Of a stretch of DNA of 64,000 bases, positions 51,086 through 63,108 are shown piece by piece. Under the pieces are notes generated by a model. The model was given only the letters and a program-made list of their open reading frames with translations. It was not told where the DNA came from and ran no database searches. The position numbers and the translations under genes are program-made. Source of the stretch: Lutraria lutraria (lineage: Eukaryota; Mollusca; Bivalvia; Venerida; Mactridae); contig OZ026843.1 of the NCBI GenBank assembly GCA_964023205.1, forward strand, positions 6,805,029 through 6,869,028. The letters are read 5' to 3'. Position 1 is the first letter of the stretch. Each line of letters opens with the position of its first letter.

Positions 51086-53093
51086 TAGTGTATTTAGGTT
51101 GTGCTGGGATATTGTATTAGTGAAATGTTATTTTCCATGTTTTGAGAAGGCCACATTGAAAATAAGTGAAATGTTTTGTATATTTAGTATATTATTTACT
51201 TAATGTGTTGACCTTCTATAAATGGATATTATTATTATTATTTAGGGGATGGTAGGATTTTCAGTGTGCGTTTTTTTCTTGCAATCATTTTCTTATTTAT
51301 ATTCAGGCAATCAAAATCGAACGTTTTTAGTAAACAATCACACCAGGTTAACAATTAATTCAAGAATACGACGAAAGATAAGACACCGGATCATCAGAGA
51401 ATTGTTTTAGACGCTCCTCTCGTGACAATAAACATTTTAACCGATAAATCTGTCATTAAATACATCGGAAACAAAACCTTCCCATGAACATTAATGTATT
51501 TTCTAGTGTCATCAAAATGTATTGAACGAAGTTGATGCAACTTTACTGAGAATTCATCACTAAATAATATATTTACATACTTGCATTTCTAAGCTTCAAT
51601 CATGGCAAGGCATTTGAAGATTGTACATTAAATGATATTGTAAAATTAACTTCTAAATGATTGGTTTTAGTTCATGAACAAACATCAATACTTCTCGCGA
51701 AAGAATTCGTGGAAATAATATGTTTCCCTTTAATTGAAAATTCATACTAGCAGTTATCTACAAATATTTGAATTGCTACTTGACAACCAGAAAGATAATT
51801 TCGTGAGCTTATCTTATATCGCTCCATTTAACAGCGAACGTTCATTTGTTTTTCTCCGGATAAGCGCTGTTATTGAAACAACGAGAGATGGGCTGGTTCC
51901 GTTATTATCTATGTCTAAATTTAGAATCTATGAATGTGTTTAGATAAAACTCATCATATGGTGTGGAAAGCAAAGTACATACAGACATTTAAAGGTAAAC
52001 GTGATTTATTGCGTGTAATTATCAACGTCAGGTAAAAAAGAGGGACTTTTTGTTGTTGTCCTAGCGAAGAATATGAAATAAAGTTTTGTACAACCAATAT
52101 AAACACTATATCATTTGACACCAAGGTCTGTACCATGCTTCAGAGCAAGTGACATTTAATTGAGCATTCCCCAAAATTACCCCAGATAGAATACTTTCCC
52201 TTTACATTATGCATGTCCGTAAACTTGTCCACCATCTTGTTTATCATACTTCGAGGAACAGCTTACTGGTCAGTATTAATCTGATTTTGTTCAAGTAAAG
52301 TAAAACTGAAAAAAAGCTGAAAGTTTCATGTTTTTGTAGCATGAACCGCGAAAAGCGAAGACATCAACATTATTCAAAGGCAGTTTAGATCGATCGCAAA
52401 ATGTATAGGTTAGAGTGTATATTTGGGTGTTCAAAGTTTAAAGGAGCCGTGGCATTATGCTTTCTAGCCGCCACAGTGCTCCGCCCATTTTTTAGTCGTT
52501 CTCCGAAACTAAGAAATTGGAACGGCGTTTATAATTATAATCTATTAAGATAAGAAAGCCATAGAAAAATAAAACCCTTGTCACTGATTGGATAAAAAGA
52601 GGGATAAGCACTAATTTGTCTTTCTTGAAAATTCACAATAATCTACTCGTGATTTTTTTTTCATTTCGACTTACTTCTATCATTAACTGGAGAAATCCTT
52701 CTATTGAGTTATTTAACCAGTTATAATGGGATATATGTCTTAACTTGATATTTCTTATTACTTTAACACCGTGAATCACTGTGAACTTCAGTTATTGTAA
52801 TTGGACTAACCCACCGTGGGTCCCGTGCATTGAAACGTCTTCAAATACTTACAAACAGCAATATATTTACAGCCAGCTATTTGCAATGACAGTGTTGGAA
52901 GACCAAACTTGGGAATTATTCCGTACTAATTATACTTAACATAATACTGTAGACTTATTGAATTACGATATACGTGTTTGACTGCTCTTGCTTGAGTTAA
53001 TGTCCTTGTGCTACGATAAATAGGTGACATTTTATTAATTAATCGATGGCTGATTATCCGTACCTCATTACTTCATATTATCACATATTTCAG
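51086..53093. other. Intergenic stretch with no supported gene
   Basis: No ORF with motifs, no tandem array and no recognisable element termini. Confidence 0.4.
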
Positions 53094-53170
53094 TGAAGCG
53101 AAGCAAGCGCAAATTGTTCCTATACGAAGTTAAGAAGATGTTGGCCAACTCTGACGCTCTAATGGATGAG
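53094..53170 (+). CDS. Isolated exon-like segment, gene unknown
   Basis: A pyrimidine-rich acceptor (TTATCACATATTTCAG) is followed by 77 bases with an open frame and then a GAG|GTATTT donor. In the only sensible phase it encodes KRSKRKLFLYEVKKMLANSD followed by ALMDE, a basic then amphipathic helix-like peptide of better composition than the surroundings. It enters with two bases of a codon and leaves in phase 0. No neighbouring exon that fits was found, so this could be one exon of an unrecognised + strand gene, or chance. Confidence 0.35.
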
Positions 53171-53869
53171 GTATTTAATTTAATCGTATCAATGAAAGTA
53201 ATAAATTCTAATGAATGAATTCAGTTCGCGTCTGACTTAAACAGGTAAGTATAATTACTTAGAGTTCTCATGGTTTGATTAATTTCACGTATGTCCGACA
53301 ATGTAAACTTGTAAAGTAAAGTATATTTGATTCAGTTAAATGTCTTTACGATATGGAGAGATAGGACTATTTTTATCCAATGCTTTAATTTGAAATTGAA
53401 GACCTTTCGAATTGTCCGGGGATGGAAATTGGTGTTTCAACTTATAAAAATATTTTCACTCAAAAAAATAAGAATTGAATATTTCATCTCCTCATTTCGT
53501 ACAAATAATATCTTATATTATTATGAATCGGCGAATGAATTAATTTATTGCAATAAAGGGTTCATCTGTTGCTTTAATGGTTATCCTATATAGTTTATAG
53601 TTCACAAGTAATCTGTATATTATGTTAAGAGCTGCGATAAATGCGTTAATTCAAACTGATGTGTTTTAACAAGTTTCTATACGCTTCGTGTATACGCCCT
53701 ATACAAATGTTTTACATAGGATAGAACCTGTTTTATTGCAATGTTAGAATGACAATAATGTCATAGAATTATTCTTTTATTCTCCGGATCTATTTTCACA
53801 CAAACACTCATGATCATTTGGCGAGTTAGTAGATAAAAAATCACAGGCGTACATTTTGATAGAACTACT

Positions 53870-54100
53870 GACATTCTGTCAGTTGGCCAGCTTAGTCCTA
53901 TGTGAACTTTGGTTGGTCCCTGGTGGAACTGGAACTGATAGCGGCGAGGAACAACCCAGGCATACACCAGGGAGGAACCACAGACCTTTCGTCAGTTGGA
54001 CAGCTTTTTCGTTTGTGAATTTGGGTCACCGGTGGAATAGGAACTGATAGCTTGTGATTTCTAGTCAGAGAACATAACCACTTGTCTACAGAGGCCACTT
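53870..54100 (-). repeat. tRNA-derived SINE, family S2
   Basis: It has S2 landmarks: CTTGTGATTTCTAGTCAGAG, then ATAACCACTTGTC at the head side, preceded by GGTGGAATAGGAACTGATAG. It also contains an internal partial duplication: GTCAGTTGGCCAGCTTAGTC and GTCAGTTGGACAGCTTTTTC about 110 bases apart, each followed by a GTGGAA block. ORFs on both strands here are by-products. Confidence 0.55.
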
Positions 54101-56185
54101 CAATATCATTCAGTTTGTCAACCTTTGAAATCACTTAATGAACAGTTCTATATAGCATCATAAAAAATCATAGACAGTTTACTAAGTCGAATAGAACAGA
54201 ATATGAAATTGATAACGTCCCAGACTTTATCTGATTATAGTGAACCTGATTTGATTGGTCGTCTAAGCACAGAAACAAACGTCTGATCATTGTAACAAGT
54301 GTCTAGAAATTAAAACAAAGCGTCTACGAAATGAAACAAGCGTCTAATAATTAAAACAAGTGTCAGACAGTTAAAGCAAGTGTCAGCTAATTGAAACTTC
54401 AATTTATCTACTCACTCCAATTCGACTTCTCTATGACAGACTTGACGGAACCGGGCTCCATAAGAAATATTCATCTCTCCGAAAAATGAAAATTCTTTGT
54501 AATTAAAACATAAACTAAACATAAGGTGCGTCAAGAATTTGTTTACTACTGCACTTGCTCAAGACTTCTTCACTTGCTTCAGTAGCTTCTTTTATAATTT
54601 GATTTTTATGAAATATCAACCAACAAGCATTTACGAAGGACATTTCGCTCTCGGTAAACGTACGCGTGTGAACACTTTCTGATGACAATATTAATGGGAT
54701 CCATTCAGCCGACTCGTATCCGATTAAGACAAGAGTGCTATTCCAATGATATATTTTAGCCTAGGCTTGTTACCTTTAAACTGTACTATAACTTCTGTGA
54801 GTCATTGGACTTTAACAGGTGAAAGTAAAATCTTTGACCAAGCGACTTTTTACTTCTTTTCAATTAAGAGGTGGCTAAATTTGTTATTATGCTTAAATGT
54901 TGCCATATACAGTAAGCTACACTATGTCTTTGAAATGCATCCCTAATTCATTTGCAACACAAACATTATGGAGATGACACCTATAAGACATGTTTACCCT
55001 TCAAATGTACTAGTAGTGTCATCAGGCAGGCGGCAGCCACAACATGAAACACAAAATGAACAGAACACTAGATGTTTATAAATGTCTTTTATTTGCAACG
55101 AGAGAAAGAATATAATATCTCTGACTATTCAATTATACGATTTTCTTCTTTTATCAAACATTCAGTTGGGAATATTGTCTTACAGATAAGGACAGCTATT
55201 TGCTGCTTTTTATTTCAATAAATTACCGGTATAGAATTTGTACATTACGGTGTTACGTAAATTTGTTTGAAATGTTGATTAACATATTATATTAAATGAT
55301 AGCACTAAATCTTAAATTCTTATCTGCTAAATGACGAACAACGGTTTCCATTTTTGTAAACCACGTTTAAGAACTCTGACCTTATCTCATGATATGGTGA
55401 TTAATTATTCACCGTGATTAAGCAAATTTTCCCCACTGTTCAGATTTTAGCTTTTTCATTTATTATGTGTGCATTTGATTAGGGTTTATATTGACAGTAA
55501 ACCATATTATAGATATGGCCAGCTGCTACCACCAGCGCCCAAGAGTAAGCAACCATTTAAAACAAAGGCGTCGTTCCACCGACATCATTTGGATAGCACT
55601 TTCCAAACTACAAGGAACTACAAAGCTGTCAAAAGTTGAATTTCTTTGTAGAGTGAGGATAGTTAATTCAGTTTTCCATAGCTTCACTCTCTCGGCGCGC
55701 ATGAATTTTGATGCAGACCAAAATATTACACTTTTCTACTCCCGCCATGTAGTTGTTAAAGTTTCATGTGCTTTCAGTACATTGATTTATGTTTCCCCAT
55801 CTGATCAGCAAAAGTAGTTCAGCAATTAGCATATACAGCACGTGCATTATGACATCATCATTGCATTCCTTTAAATGTGCGTACTGACGGTATAGGATTG
55901 TTTAGAATTTGTACGACTGTTTTGTATTGCTCGTTTACGATTTGCATAGCCATCTGATTTTAACTTGAATGCACGTAATATTTGAATTTGTATTAATGCC
56001 ACTGAATTGAAAAAATGGAACTATGTTCGTAGGCGGAAGGTTAATGGAAGCTCTTCGGTATGTAGGAAAAATTTCCCGACCGACTATTGAGAAATGGTCT
56101 TAACCTTGTGTTCGTACCGAGCAACAAAAATGATTGCAATTAGAACCGCGAACGATTATTTCGAATGTAACTGTTTTTAGAGGGT
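54101..56185. other. Intergenic stretch, no supported gene
   Basis: At 54270-54400 there is a loose repetition of ACAAGTGTCTA / ACAAGCGTCTA followed by ATTAAAAC, about 20-25 bp apart. An ORF at 55491-55817 contains a GC-richer ATGGCCAGCTGCTACCACCA stretch followed by GAGTAAGC but shows no domain. Confidence 0.35.
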
Positions 56186-56292
56186 CGTGGCCATGGTCCA
56201 GTAGTTAGTACACTAGATTTGTAACCTAGCGATCTGGGCTAGCATCCTGGTCGCAGCAGGTTGTATGCTTCTATGAAAATTAGACAAATCAG
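56186..56292 (+). repeat. SINE S1, 3'-truncated copy
   Basis: The head CGTGGCCATGGTCCAGTAGTTA with an eroded B box (GGGCTAGCATCCTGG) is followed by the start of the S1 body (CTATGAAAATTAGACAAATC); the remaining body is absent. Confidence 0.65.
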
Positions 56293-56712
56293 GCGACGGA
56301 AAATTATCTTTGAAAAATAGCGTTAAACCCATTGAAACATCACAATAGGTAGCAATACCTTTAAATGTTCTGAAATTCTTGGGTACACGTACGTTTAAAA
56401 TCACAAAAATAGGCGCATATAACTTTGGAACACATCACGGTTTATACGTCGAGAGAAAATAGATTAAACATACGCAAACAAAACTATCAACTTGTTATAT
56501 GAAATCAATATCATTAAGAAGAAGTCAATCTAGACATTTCATTTAAACAATCCGTGTAATTGAAACTCAGTTCATTGCCTTTGTCATCTTGTCAACGTCA
56601 AATGTTTAAATGAAAACAGTTTTAATTTCCTCCTAAACACGTGAGAATGACGTGAGTTGGCGTTTAAAAAAAATTATTTATATATTTGGGTTTAATGTCG
56701 AGTTTTTTTTTC

Positions 56713-56897
56713 AACCAGTTTTCCTGGACGGTATTATAACCAGTACTTGTTTATCCTTCCATTAGGAGCCGGCAACCTCTCCACATGGAGAGGAAAATCG
56801 ACATTTTTTCAAATTTACATGGAAGGGTATGACCTGACGCGTCCGGGTTGCGAGCCCTAATCGACGGGCTACAAATCAAGTTCACTAACCACGGCCC
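56713..56897 (-). repeat. tRNA-derived SINE, family S1
   Basis: Near full length on the minus strand: GGGCCGTGGTTAGTGAACTT head, GGGCTCGCAACCCGG B-box position, then the body (AAATTTGAAAAAATGTCGAT ... CATGTGGAGAGG ... TCCAGGAAAACTGG). Confidence 0.8.
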
Positions 56898-57223
56898 AAT
56901 ACAAGCACACATTTAACAACATTTTACAGAAAGATTAAAAACAGTTACATGCATGAAATTAATCTTTGATTACGTAACTTAGTTACCAATGTTTCTTTTT
57001 TATCAAAAGCCCTAATATATATTCTTTCATTAAAACGTTCTCAGCATAACATATTCGACTTTCCAGAAAATAATAATTGTTTCTTTTACTAATATATAGT
57101 TTAATATATTATTTTAAATTATAAAGTATACACCTATGAAATATAAAATTATTTTTTATCAGTATTGCAACATAATCAGCCGCGCACTAATTAAGACAAT
57201 ACAATACCTTGTTTTATTTCCAG

Positions 57224-57363
57224 AATATCACCACAAAGATATCGCTGACACTTGTCTCAATGTTACAACTGACGGAGATGAACCAGCACAGCAGTATGGC
57301 GATACGATACTGTTCTATTATGCCTTAAATATTGTAGCTATATATAATCGGCTCCTATACGAG
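57224..57363 (+). CDS. Orphan exon-like ORF segment 1, gene unknown
   Basis: After the acceptor TTTTATTTCCAG the frame encodes YHHKDIADTCLNVTTDGDEP and continues AQQYGDTILFYYALN to a possible donor GAG|GTTTGC (57363), or a better one TTG|GTAAGC at 57374. The other two frames close early. Composition is protein-like, but I recognise no family. Neither donor phase joins correctly to the next open segment at 57770, so this may be a decayed gene or the exon model is wrong. Confidence 0.35.
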
Positions 57364-57769
57364 GTTTGCTATTGGTAAGCAGCATTAAGCCTTAATTTTA
57401 TAACAGGCGACATTTGCTGGGTCATGTGAGCGGTACATCTTGTCGCTTCATATATTATACATGTACACTTTGTCAATTTCATTATTCTCTTGATCTGGGA
57501 GGTCAAAGCCTTACTTGCATATTTCGCAAACAAAGGATAGCCGCCCTGATAGTGTAGAGTACGGTAATCAAGTAGCACTTATATTACTGATTTGATAGTT
57601 TCGGCGAATCGAGCTACCATCTTATCTTGCCATTTTAGCAAATATTAAGGCAACGACATGTTTTTATGTAACTTTCAAGTTAAAATGGCAAACGCAATTT
57701 CGAAATTTGTATGTTTTGAGTGGCTGAAAATTGGGTAACACTATGATAACTTCCTTGATATTCTTTCAG

Positions 57770-58053
57770 GCATTTATTTTAACGACACAGACCGAGGACA
57801 AATAATTCAGAATTATGAGCGCAATATATTCATCAAACCACAGGGAACATATGCTGCAGGAAAGATACGAACCCACGTGCCAAATGTCTATAAATCGAAC
57901 GATTTACCAATTAAACTGAATATGAAGGACGAGCTGCCTTTACTCATCTTATTCAATACAGTAAACAACGTTGATTTTAAATGCGGTCAATTATCTATAC
58001 CACCACATCATGATCATATCTACGTGACAGAAACTGAGTTTATTTTTCAGTAG
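57770..58053 (+). CDS. Orphan terminal exon-like ORF segment 2, gene unknown
   Basis: Acceptor GATATTCTTTCAG is followed by 93 complete codons and TAG (58051-58053). The peptide runs from IYFNDTDRGQIIQNYERNIF through IKPQGTYAAGKIRTHVPN to IPPHHDHIYVTETEFIFQ. It has no ATG near its 5' end, so it would be a 3' exon. Balanced amino-acid composition and a continuous frame in AT-rich DNA argue that it is or was coding. The family is unknown. The frame is also open upstream to 57739. Confidence 0.45.
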
Positions 58054-59139
58054 TTATCTATAATACAGACACTTATTAAAAAGTGTGGTACACATTCGTT
58101 TAGAATGTAACAGTGAATTAAAACTAAACCCATTGATCTAATCTAGACGTATTTGGCTGAACAACAGAAGGAGGCGCTTGTTTTTCCGATGTTACGCCTG
58201 AATTAAAGCTGTTGAGTTCAATGGCATTGTATCTACCACAGCTAACTCACAAATCAGGACAAACCAGACGAGAGACATTGATGAGTATTGTTTTATAACC
58301 ATAGGACACTACAAGAATGTTTGAACTACTTGCTATACATAAATTATAATAATACGACTCATTGGCTTAAAACAAGCTGAACGAACGTACAAACGAACAA
58401 TGTTGAACGTAATTTAAAAGTAACATTAAAGTAAACAAAACCAAAACAATGTTAGAAAGTTTGTTACCGACCTCACGTTTTATTATCCTTTATAGCACTG
58501 AGATCATATCTTCAATTTGCAATCTGTTCGTATAAGATAACTCCTGGGGGTCATTCAAAATTCATTGCGTGATAAAAATATTCTTGATTACGTCATATTG
58601 GCCTGTTTAATTTCGTTTGTTACCTTAGCAATAGAAACCACTTCGTTACGCCAATGGGAAAGCCAAAAGCTCACCATACGTGTTGTGTGGCGGCCACAAG
58701 AACACTTAATTTTGTACTCGTACTGTCAAAACTGACCCACTTATTACCAGAAATCATTTAGAATAAGAGGTGCGTTTGATAACACGTGACTACTTGGCTG
58801 CTTTTAGTGGTATACGACTGTTTGCGTGTGTCAATACGTTTAGCAATGTACCGAACATCAATGAAGAAAGAAAATCAAATTTGGGTCAGAGTTAAAGTAG
58901 GAACTGTAATGCATTTCTTTTGAATTACTGAAATGTTCACTCGATAAATGGAAGATGAAGGGTATTATTAATTACATTTACATACACTGCATTGAATTTC
59001 ATGGTGAACGAACTTGGAAAAAGGCGTACTATGAAGTAGAGTGTATGAACAAAAAGTAAATTATATGCATTTTTTTACTGGCGGGCATTTCGTGTTTAAT
59101 GAACCTGTTTTCTTGTATTTTGTATCAGTGCTAACCTTG
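58054..59139. other. Intergenic or 3'-UTR stretch after the orphan exon
   Basis: No ORF or repeat that I can name. No clear AATAAA close to the TAG at 58051. Confidence 0.35.
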
Positions 59140-59335
59140 TTGTTCGTCAGTAACTGAAAACATCTCCACATGAATGGAAAGCTGTGCAGGAAAACAACAA
59201 GCTTCGAATAGTAATAAATAAAAGTACCCCATCTTTAACCATATCGTTACAGGGAAAGTGAGTTGCACCCAGGCTTCGAACACGAGAAAGCCAGACCGTA
59301 GAGCAAAGATTTGACCCACTGAGCTTCTTCATATA
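59140..59335 (-). repeat. tRNA-derived SINE, family S4
   Basis: On the minus strand the head reads GAAGCTCAGTGGGTCAAATC (A-box-like GCTCAGTGGG), with B box GTGTTCGAAGCC and then a body ending near TTTTCAGTTACTGACG. The class I tRNA-like head differs from S1-S3. Overlapping minus-strand ORFs (59131-59332) are by-products. Confidence 0.6.
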
Positions 59336-59554
59336 TCGTGATCTGATAAACAGTTTATGTGTCTAATACATGAAATGGTGTAGATTTAACCAACATGCTT
59401 CTGGTTCTCATAACCGATTTTTATCTAGAACAAAGATTGTTCCAAAATTAAGAAAACGCGATCACGAATTACAATGTAAATATAATAAAAGTCACCAAGT
59501 GTACATTAAGCCTACGTTAAACATTTATCGAATTATAAGTACTTGTTTTCATTT

Positions 59555-59765
59555 TTCACCGGAATTTGGCGATGAACCAACTTTTTTTTGGATGGTGGGT
59601 GAAACCAATGGGCGTATACCTGGGTGGTACTACATACTTTCCGTATGTCAACTCGACTGCTCCTTGTCTGGTCCAGGTAGGGATTAGAACATACAACGGT
59701 CTGTGGCTTGTGATAACTATTTAGAGACCATAACATATCGGTCAGAGATGACCATTTATCATGTA
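59555..59765 (-). repeat. tRNA-derived SINE, family S2
   Basis: It ends (head, reversed) with GGGATTAGAACATACAACGG, then CTTGTGATAACTATTTAGAG and ATAACATATCGGTCAGAG. The body has GATGGTGGGTGAAACCAATG and TGGGTGGTACTACATAC. Shared with 46.9-47.1 and 53.9-54.1 kb. Confidence 0.55.
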
Positions 59766-60566
59766 CTACCTTCATGGCATGTACGGCCATCAATTTGACC
59801 TCGGCCGAGTGTGGTTTGTGATTTCAATACATACGAAAGGTATTTCTAAGCCAATAAAGTGATGAGGGGTTTTCAACAATATGACCGAATTGATAAGAAT
59901 ATAAAGACTGCCTTTGGAACCAAACTATCGGTCTCATTTACTATGTGATGTTACCAGAAAGGACTGTTTTAATTAAGAAAAGAAACAATTGCATGTATTA
60001 ATTTTAGCATTTTAACTCCCATATAGGCATATTTTGTAGTCTATATGCATGGTTCCCCAGATACGCTCTTTTTAGAGTTTGGTTTGTTTATAATGCATAT
60101 TTTACATTCTACAACCATTTTCATGTTACCAAGTCATGTTAAGTCGAACAAATAAACACACCTTTAAAATTCAAATAATATGGTTTTCCAATTCAATTGC
60201 AATTACATGTATTGACTTTAGCAATCTAAGTCGTCTTTATACCAAATTCTTGAAAGAAACACATACATGTGCAGGTCGTTATTTTACGAATCATTCCAAA
60301 GTAATGCATTTATAAGGTAACTTTTTAAAATGAATATCGTTATAAAGGCGGTTTGCAGGTTAGCCGCGAAATGCAAGACATAAATACCGCACCGCGATAC
60401 TGCTTGTGAAGATTTTAATCAATCGTAACTACTCGGGCATTCCCGGACATTCCCGTCACTGAGAATACGCCTCGTTCATAGGTTCAGAGTTACGAATTTT
60501 TGTTATGTGGTTTTCGGTCACTATTTTTTCAACACTAGGCACTCGTTTTCAAAAATCATTCTTAGA

Positions 60567-60692
60567 ATGGCTGACTTTCAAACGTGTTTTTCGTTCGCGA
60601 TTGATAAGATGGGCACCAAGTTTCAATCGAAAGAGAAACATATTATTTCCATCGTTACCATGGTAAATAACGACAATATACACGCCTCATAG
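60567..60692 (+). pseudogene. Fragment resembling the N-terminus of a RecQ-like DNA helicase
   Basis: ATG at 60567 opens MADFQTCFSFAIDKMGTKFQ followed by SKEKHIISIVTMVNNDNIHA and a stop. This resembles the start of RecQ-type helicases of invertebrates, where an FxLKxxQ element precedes the Walker A motif. Here the expected Gln is His, and the frame stops before any PTGxGKS. The 200 bases upstream are richer in CpG than the surroundings. Probably a truncated relic; similarity is judged from memory of the family pattern only. Confidence 0.3.
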
Positions 60693-61054
60693 TTTTTCTT
60701 GTGATTTTCTTAACATAGTAATAGGGTCGGTAGTTGGGATGGAGACTCTGAAATCGCATCCCTGAAATACTGGAAGGAGAAGCCACGATCTTCCGATAAG
60801 TATATATAGCCAAACGCGTACAATACTAGTACCAACAAACCATCGGTCCACCCCTACTGTCGAATATACTGTATTGGTTACTTTTCTGCACTGAAAATCG
60901 TAACATAAATTAAATAAACCTTCATAATCCTCATAGGTTGTGGCATAAATGAATTTTCAGATAAGACATGATTGTACTCGGAGACCATTCATGCCCATGT
61001 CTTTCATTAACTTCATGATGTTTGGCCAGTCGGTCATTGTTCTTTTAAAATGTA

Positions 61055-61231
61055 CAGTCAAACCTGTTTTAGCGGCCACTTTCGAATAAGGCCATTCTAA
61101 GAATTAAAGACATTCAATTAAAAACAATCACTGATTACGTAGAACAAAATGACCTCTGAATAAAGGTCATCTGTCAATTAAGGCCACATTTTGTGTTTCC
61201 CAGGGGTAACCTTTGTTCACAAGTTTTACTG
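61055..61231. mobile_element. MITE, CAGTCAAACCTG family (copy g, near complete)
   Basis: TA then CAGTCAAACCTGTTTTAGCG, body with GACCTCTGAATAAAGGTCAT, then GTAACCTTTGTTCACAAGTT and TTACTG. This is the opposite orientation to copies a and f and a good representative of both ends. Confidence 0.75.
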
Positions 61232-61383
61232 TTTAAAGATATATTTCATGCAAGATTTTAGTCTTATCATTCAATATAACAGGTTTTTGACAAACATTTA
61301 ACGATTGGTTAAACTGAAGCGACAGATGCTGTGCTAATTAAACAAGCACAAAATGAGACAAGGATATGAAACACACTCCAACT

Positions 61384-61480
61384 TGTGAACAAAAGCCACC
61401 CTTGGGAAACACAATAATTACGTGGCTTTCATTGACAGATAATCTTTATACAAAGGTTCATTTTGTTCTAAATACATTTG
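61384..61480. mobile_element. MITE fragment, CAGTCAAACCTG family (copy h)
   Basis: TTGTGAACAAAAGCCACCCTTGGGAAACAC and GACAGATAATCTTTATACAAAGG correspond to the left body; both termini are lost. Confidence 0.5.
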
Positions 61481-61931
61481 AATGGGGTTGTAATCTCACT
61501 TAATCCTTTGTTGCCGTCCTTATAATGTCATTAAGGTCAAGCTGGCGGGAAAGGTCGCGTTAAACAAATAATTGGAATTTTCGCAGATAGTGTAAGGCAT
61601 GTGGCCTTTTTGCTTTTTCGTTGTTCAGTGTTTTTAACTTTTATATAGATGTTTATGGGCCAGAGCCTTAATTATCATTGAATGTCAATGTGTAGTTATA
61701 TAGTCTGTCCGAAGATTACTGTTTCATGTGGGACTTTTTTACAATTTCCGTGTTAAATCTACTTTCTACTGATACACAGAATAGGACCCCGAATGGTAAT
61801 GAATTAACATATTATTAAGGCGATGAAGTCGGTGAAAAGGACAAAGGCGCCATCACTGCGTGCTAACTACAACAAATGTTAGCCAACATGATAATGCAGA
61901 GCTCTAGGAAAGTAAAGGTCGGTTCGTCTGA

Positions 61932-62100
61932 CAAGTTTTCCTGGACCGTATATTAACTAGGATCCGGCAACTTATCCCCAGATGGAGGAAAATCGATATT
62001 TTGTCAAATTTTCATCGAATGGTATGATCTACTTGGACCGAGATCCGAACCTGTATCGCTGGATTACAAAACCAACGCTCTTAAAACAACCGCGGCCAGA
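61932..62100 (-). repeat. tRNA-derived SINE, family S1
   Basis: Minus strand: CTGGCCGCGGTTGTTTTAAG head, GGTTCGGATCTCGG B box, body with GAAAATTTGACAAAATATCG and TCCAGGAAAAC at the end. Confidence 0.75.
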
Positions 62101-62836
62101 CGAAGTGTCTTCAACTAAACTACTAGTAGCATGTGCTACGCCCAGGGTCTTCACTCTCGAATTCAATTAAAACAGAATTGACATTATACATGTACATATT
62201 AATTTTAAAAGAAAATATGACATTTTTTCGATAAGAAATCGCAATAATTGTATAATGTTAAAAGTCACGTAGACCTAAAACAAAGTATGTCCATCGGCAT
62301 GAACACTATTTATTTCGTTTGATGTAAAATTCTGACAAAGAATGCATCTTTACCTAGATAATTTGATAAAATATCTGGCTGGAAAATTTATTGGTTTTCA
62401 TGTGATTTATAATACAAAATGCATACGAAATACTAATTTGATTATAAGGCTGATAAAGTCCAGTTATTTTAGAAACATTGTGACATTTCTTCCTTTTCAG
62501 AGTTTCTGCCTTGCAAAACAAAAACAAAACTTTCATGAATGTTAAAAGATAATTAATTTCGTTCTAACCAAATGTCAGCGCATATAGAGTTCATCAAATT
62601 CTATGGTATGTATATATTTTAAGACATAGAATCATGCTTTATGACTTGTTTTTTTTGTTCATTTTCATTACTCGCGTACGATATAACCTGATATCAGAAG
62701 AATTAATTTCATTTTATTCAACTGGAAGTCCTTGTTTAATCATATGAAGAAACAGCTGCAATTTTGAGTCCATCCGTTACCTCTCGTGTTTTAAGGGAAA
62801 CACTTCTAAGGCTTGCTCGTTCAAATTTAGAACAAA

Positions 62837-63108
62837 ATGCCACATCTACGAGAACACGAACGTTTACGAGCCGTCGGCATTCTTAAGATACGACTGACCC
62901 ATAGTGAGATTGCCCGGCATTTTGGTGTTCACCGAAACATCACATCAATTCTTTGTAGACAACTCAATACCAAAGGAAATACGTCAACGGCGAGAACATT
63001 GGTTCAACATAATTATGCAACACCGTTCCATGGCATGATTTGGATGCTTCAATGCGTTGTCGCTGCCACGCTTGCATCAACGTCAATGGTGGCAATTCAT
63101 CGTATTGA
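62837..63108 (+). pseudogene. Internally deleted Tc1/mariner-like transposase
   Basis: MPHLREHERLRAVGILKIRL followed by THSEIARHFGVHRN is the N-terminal helix-turn-helix of a Tc1-like transposase (frame of 62837). After about residue 55 the similarity ends. In another frame, about 63050-63108, the C-terminal signature SMRCRCHACINVNGGNSSY plus stop appears, matching the usual end of these proteins (SMRRRCQA.I.ANGG..RY). The catalytic DDE core (about 250 residues) is missing and the two ends are out of frame, so it cannot be active. Confidence 0.75.

Noticed and set aside
53171..53244. A 20-nt micro-exon (before AACAG|GTAAGT near 53243) continuing the exon at 53094-53170
   Set aside because: It would need an intron of about 53 bases with a poor acceptor, and there is no independent support.
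55491..55817. 108-aa ORF as a gene
   Set aside because: Part of it looks coding, but there is no domain, no conserved start and no supported neighbouring exon.
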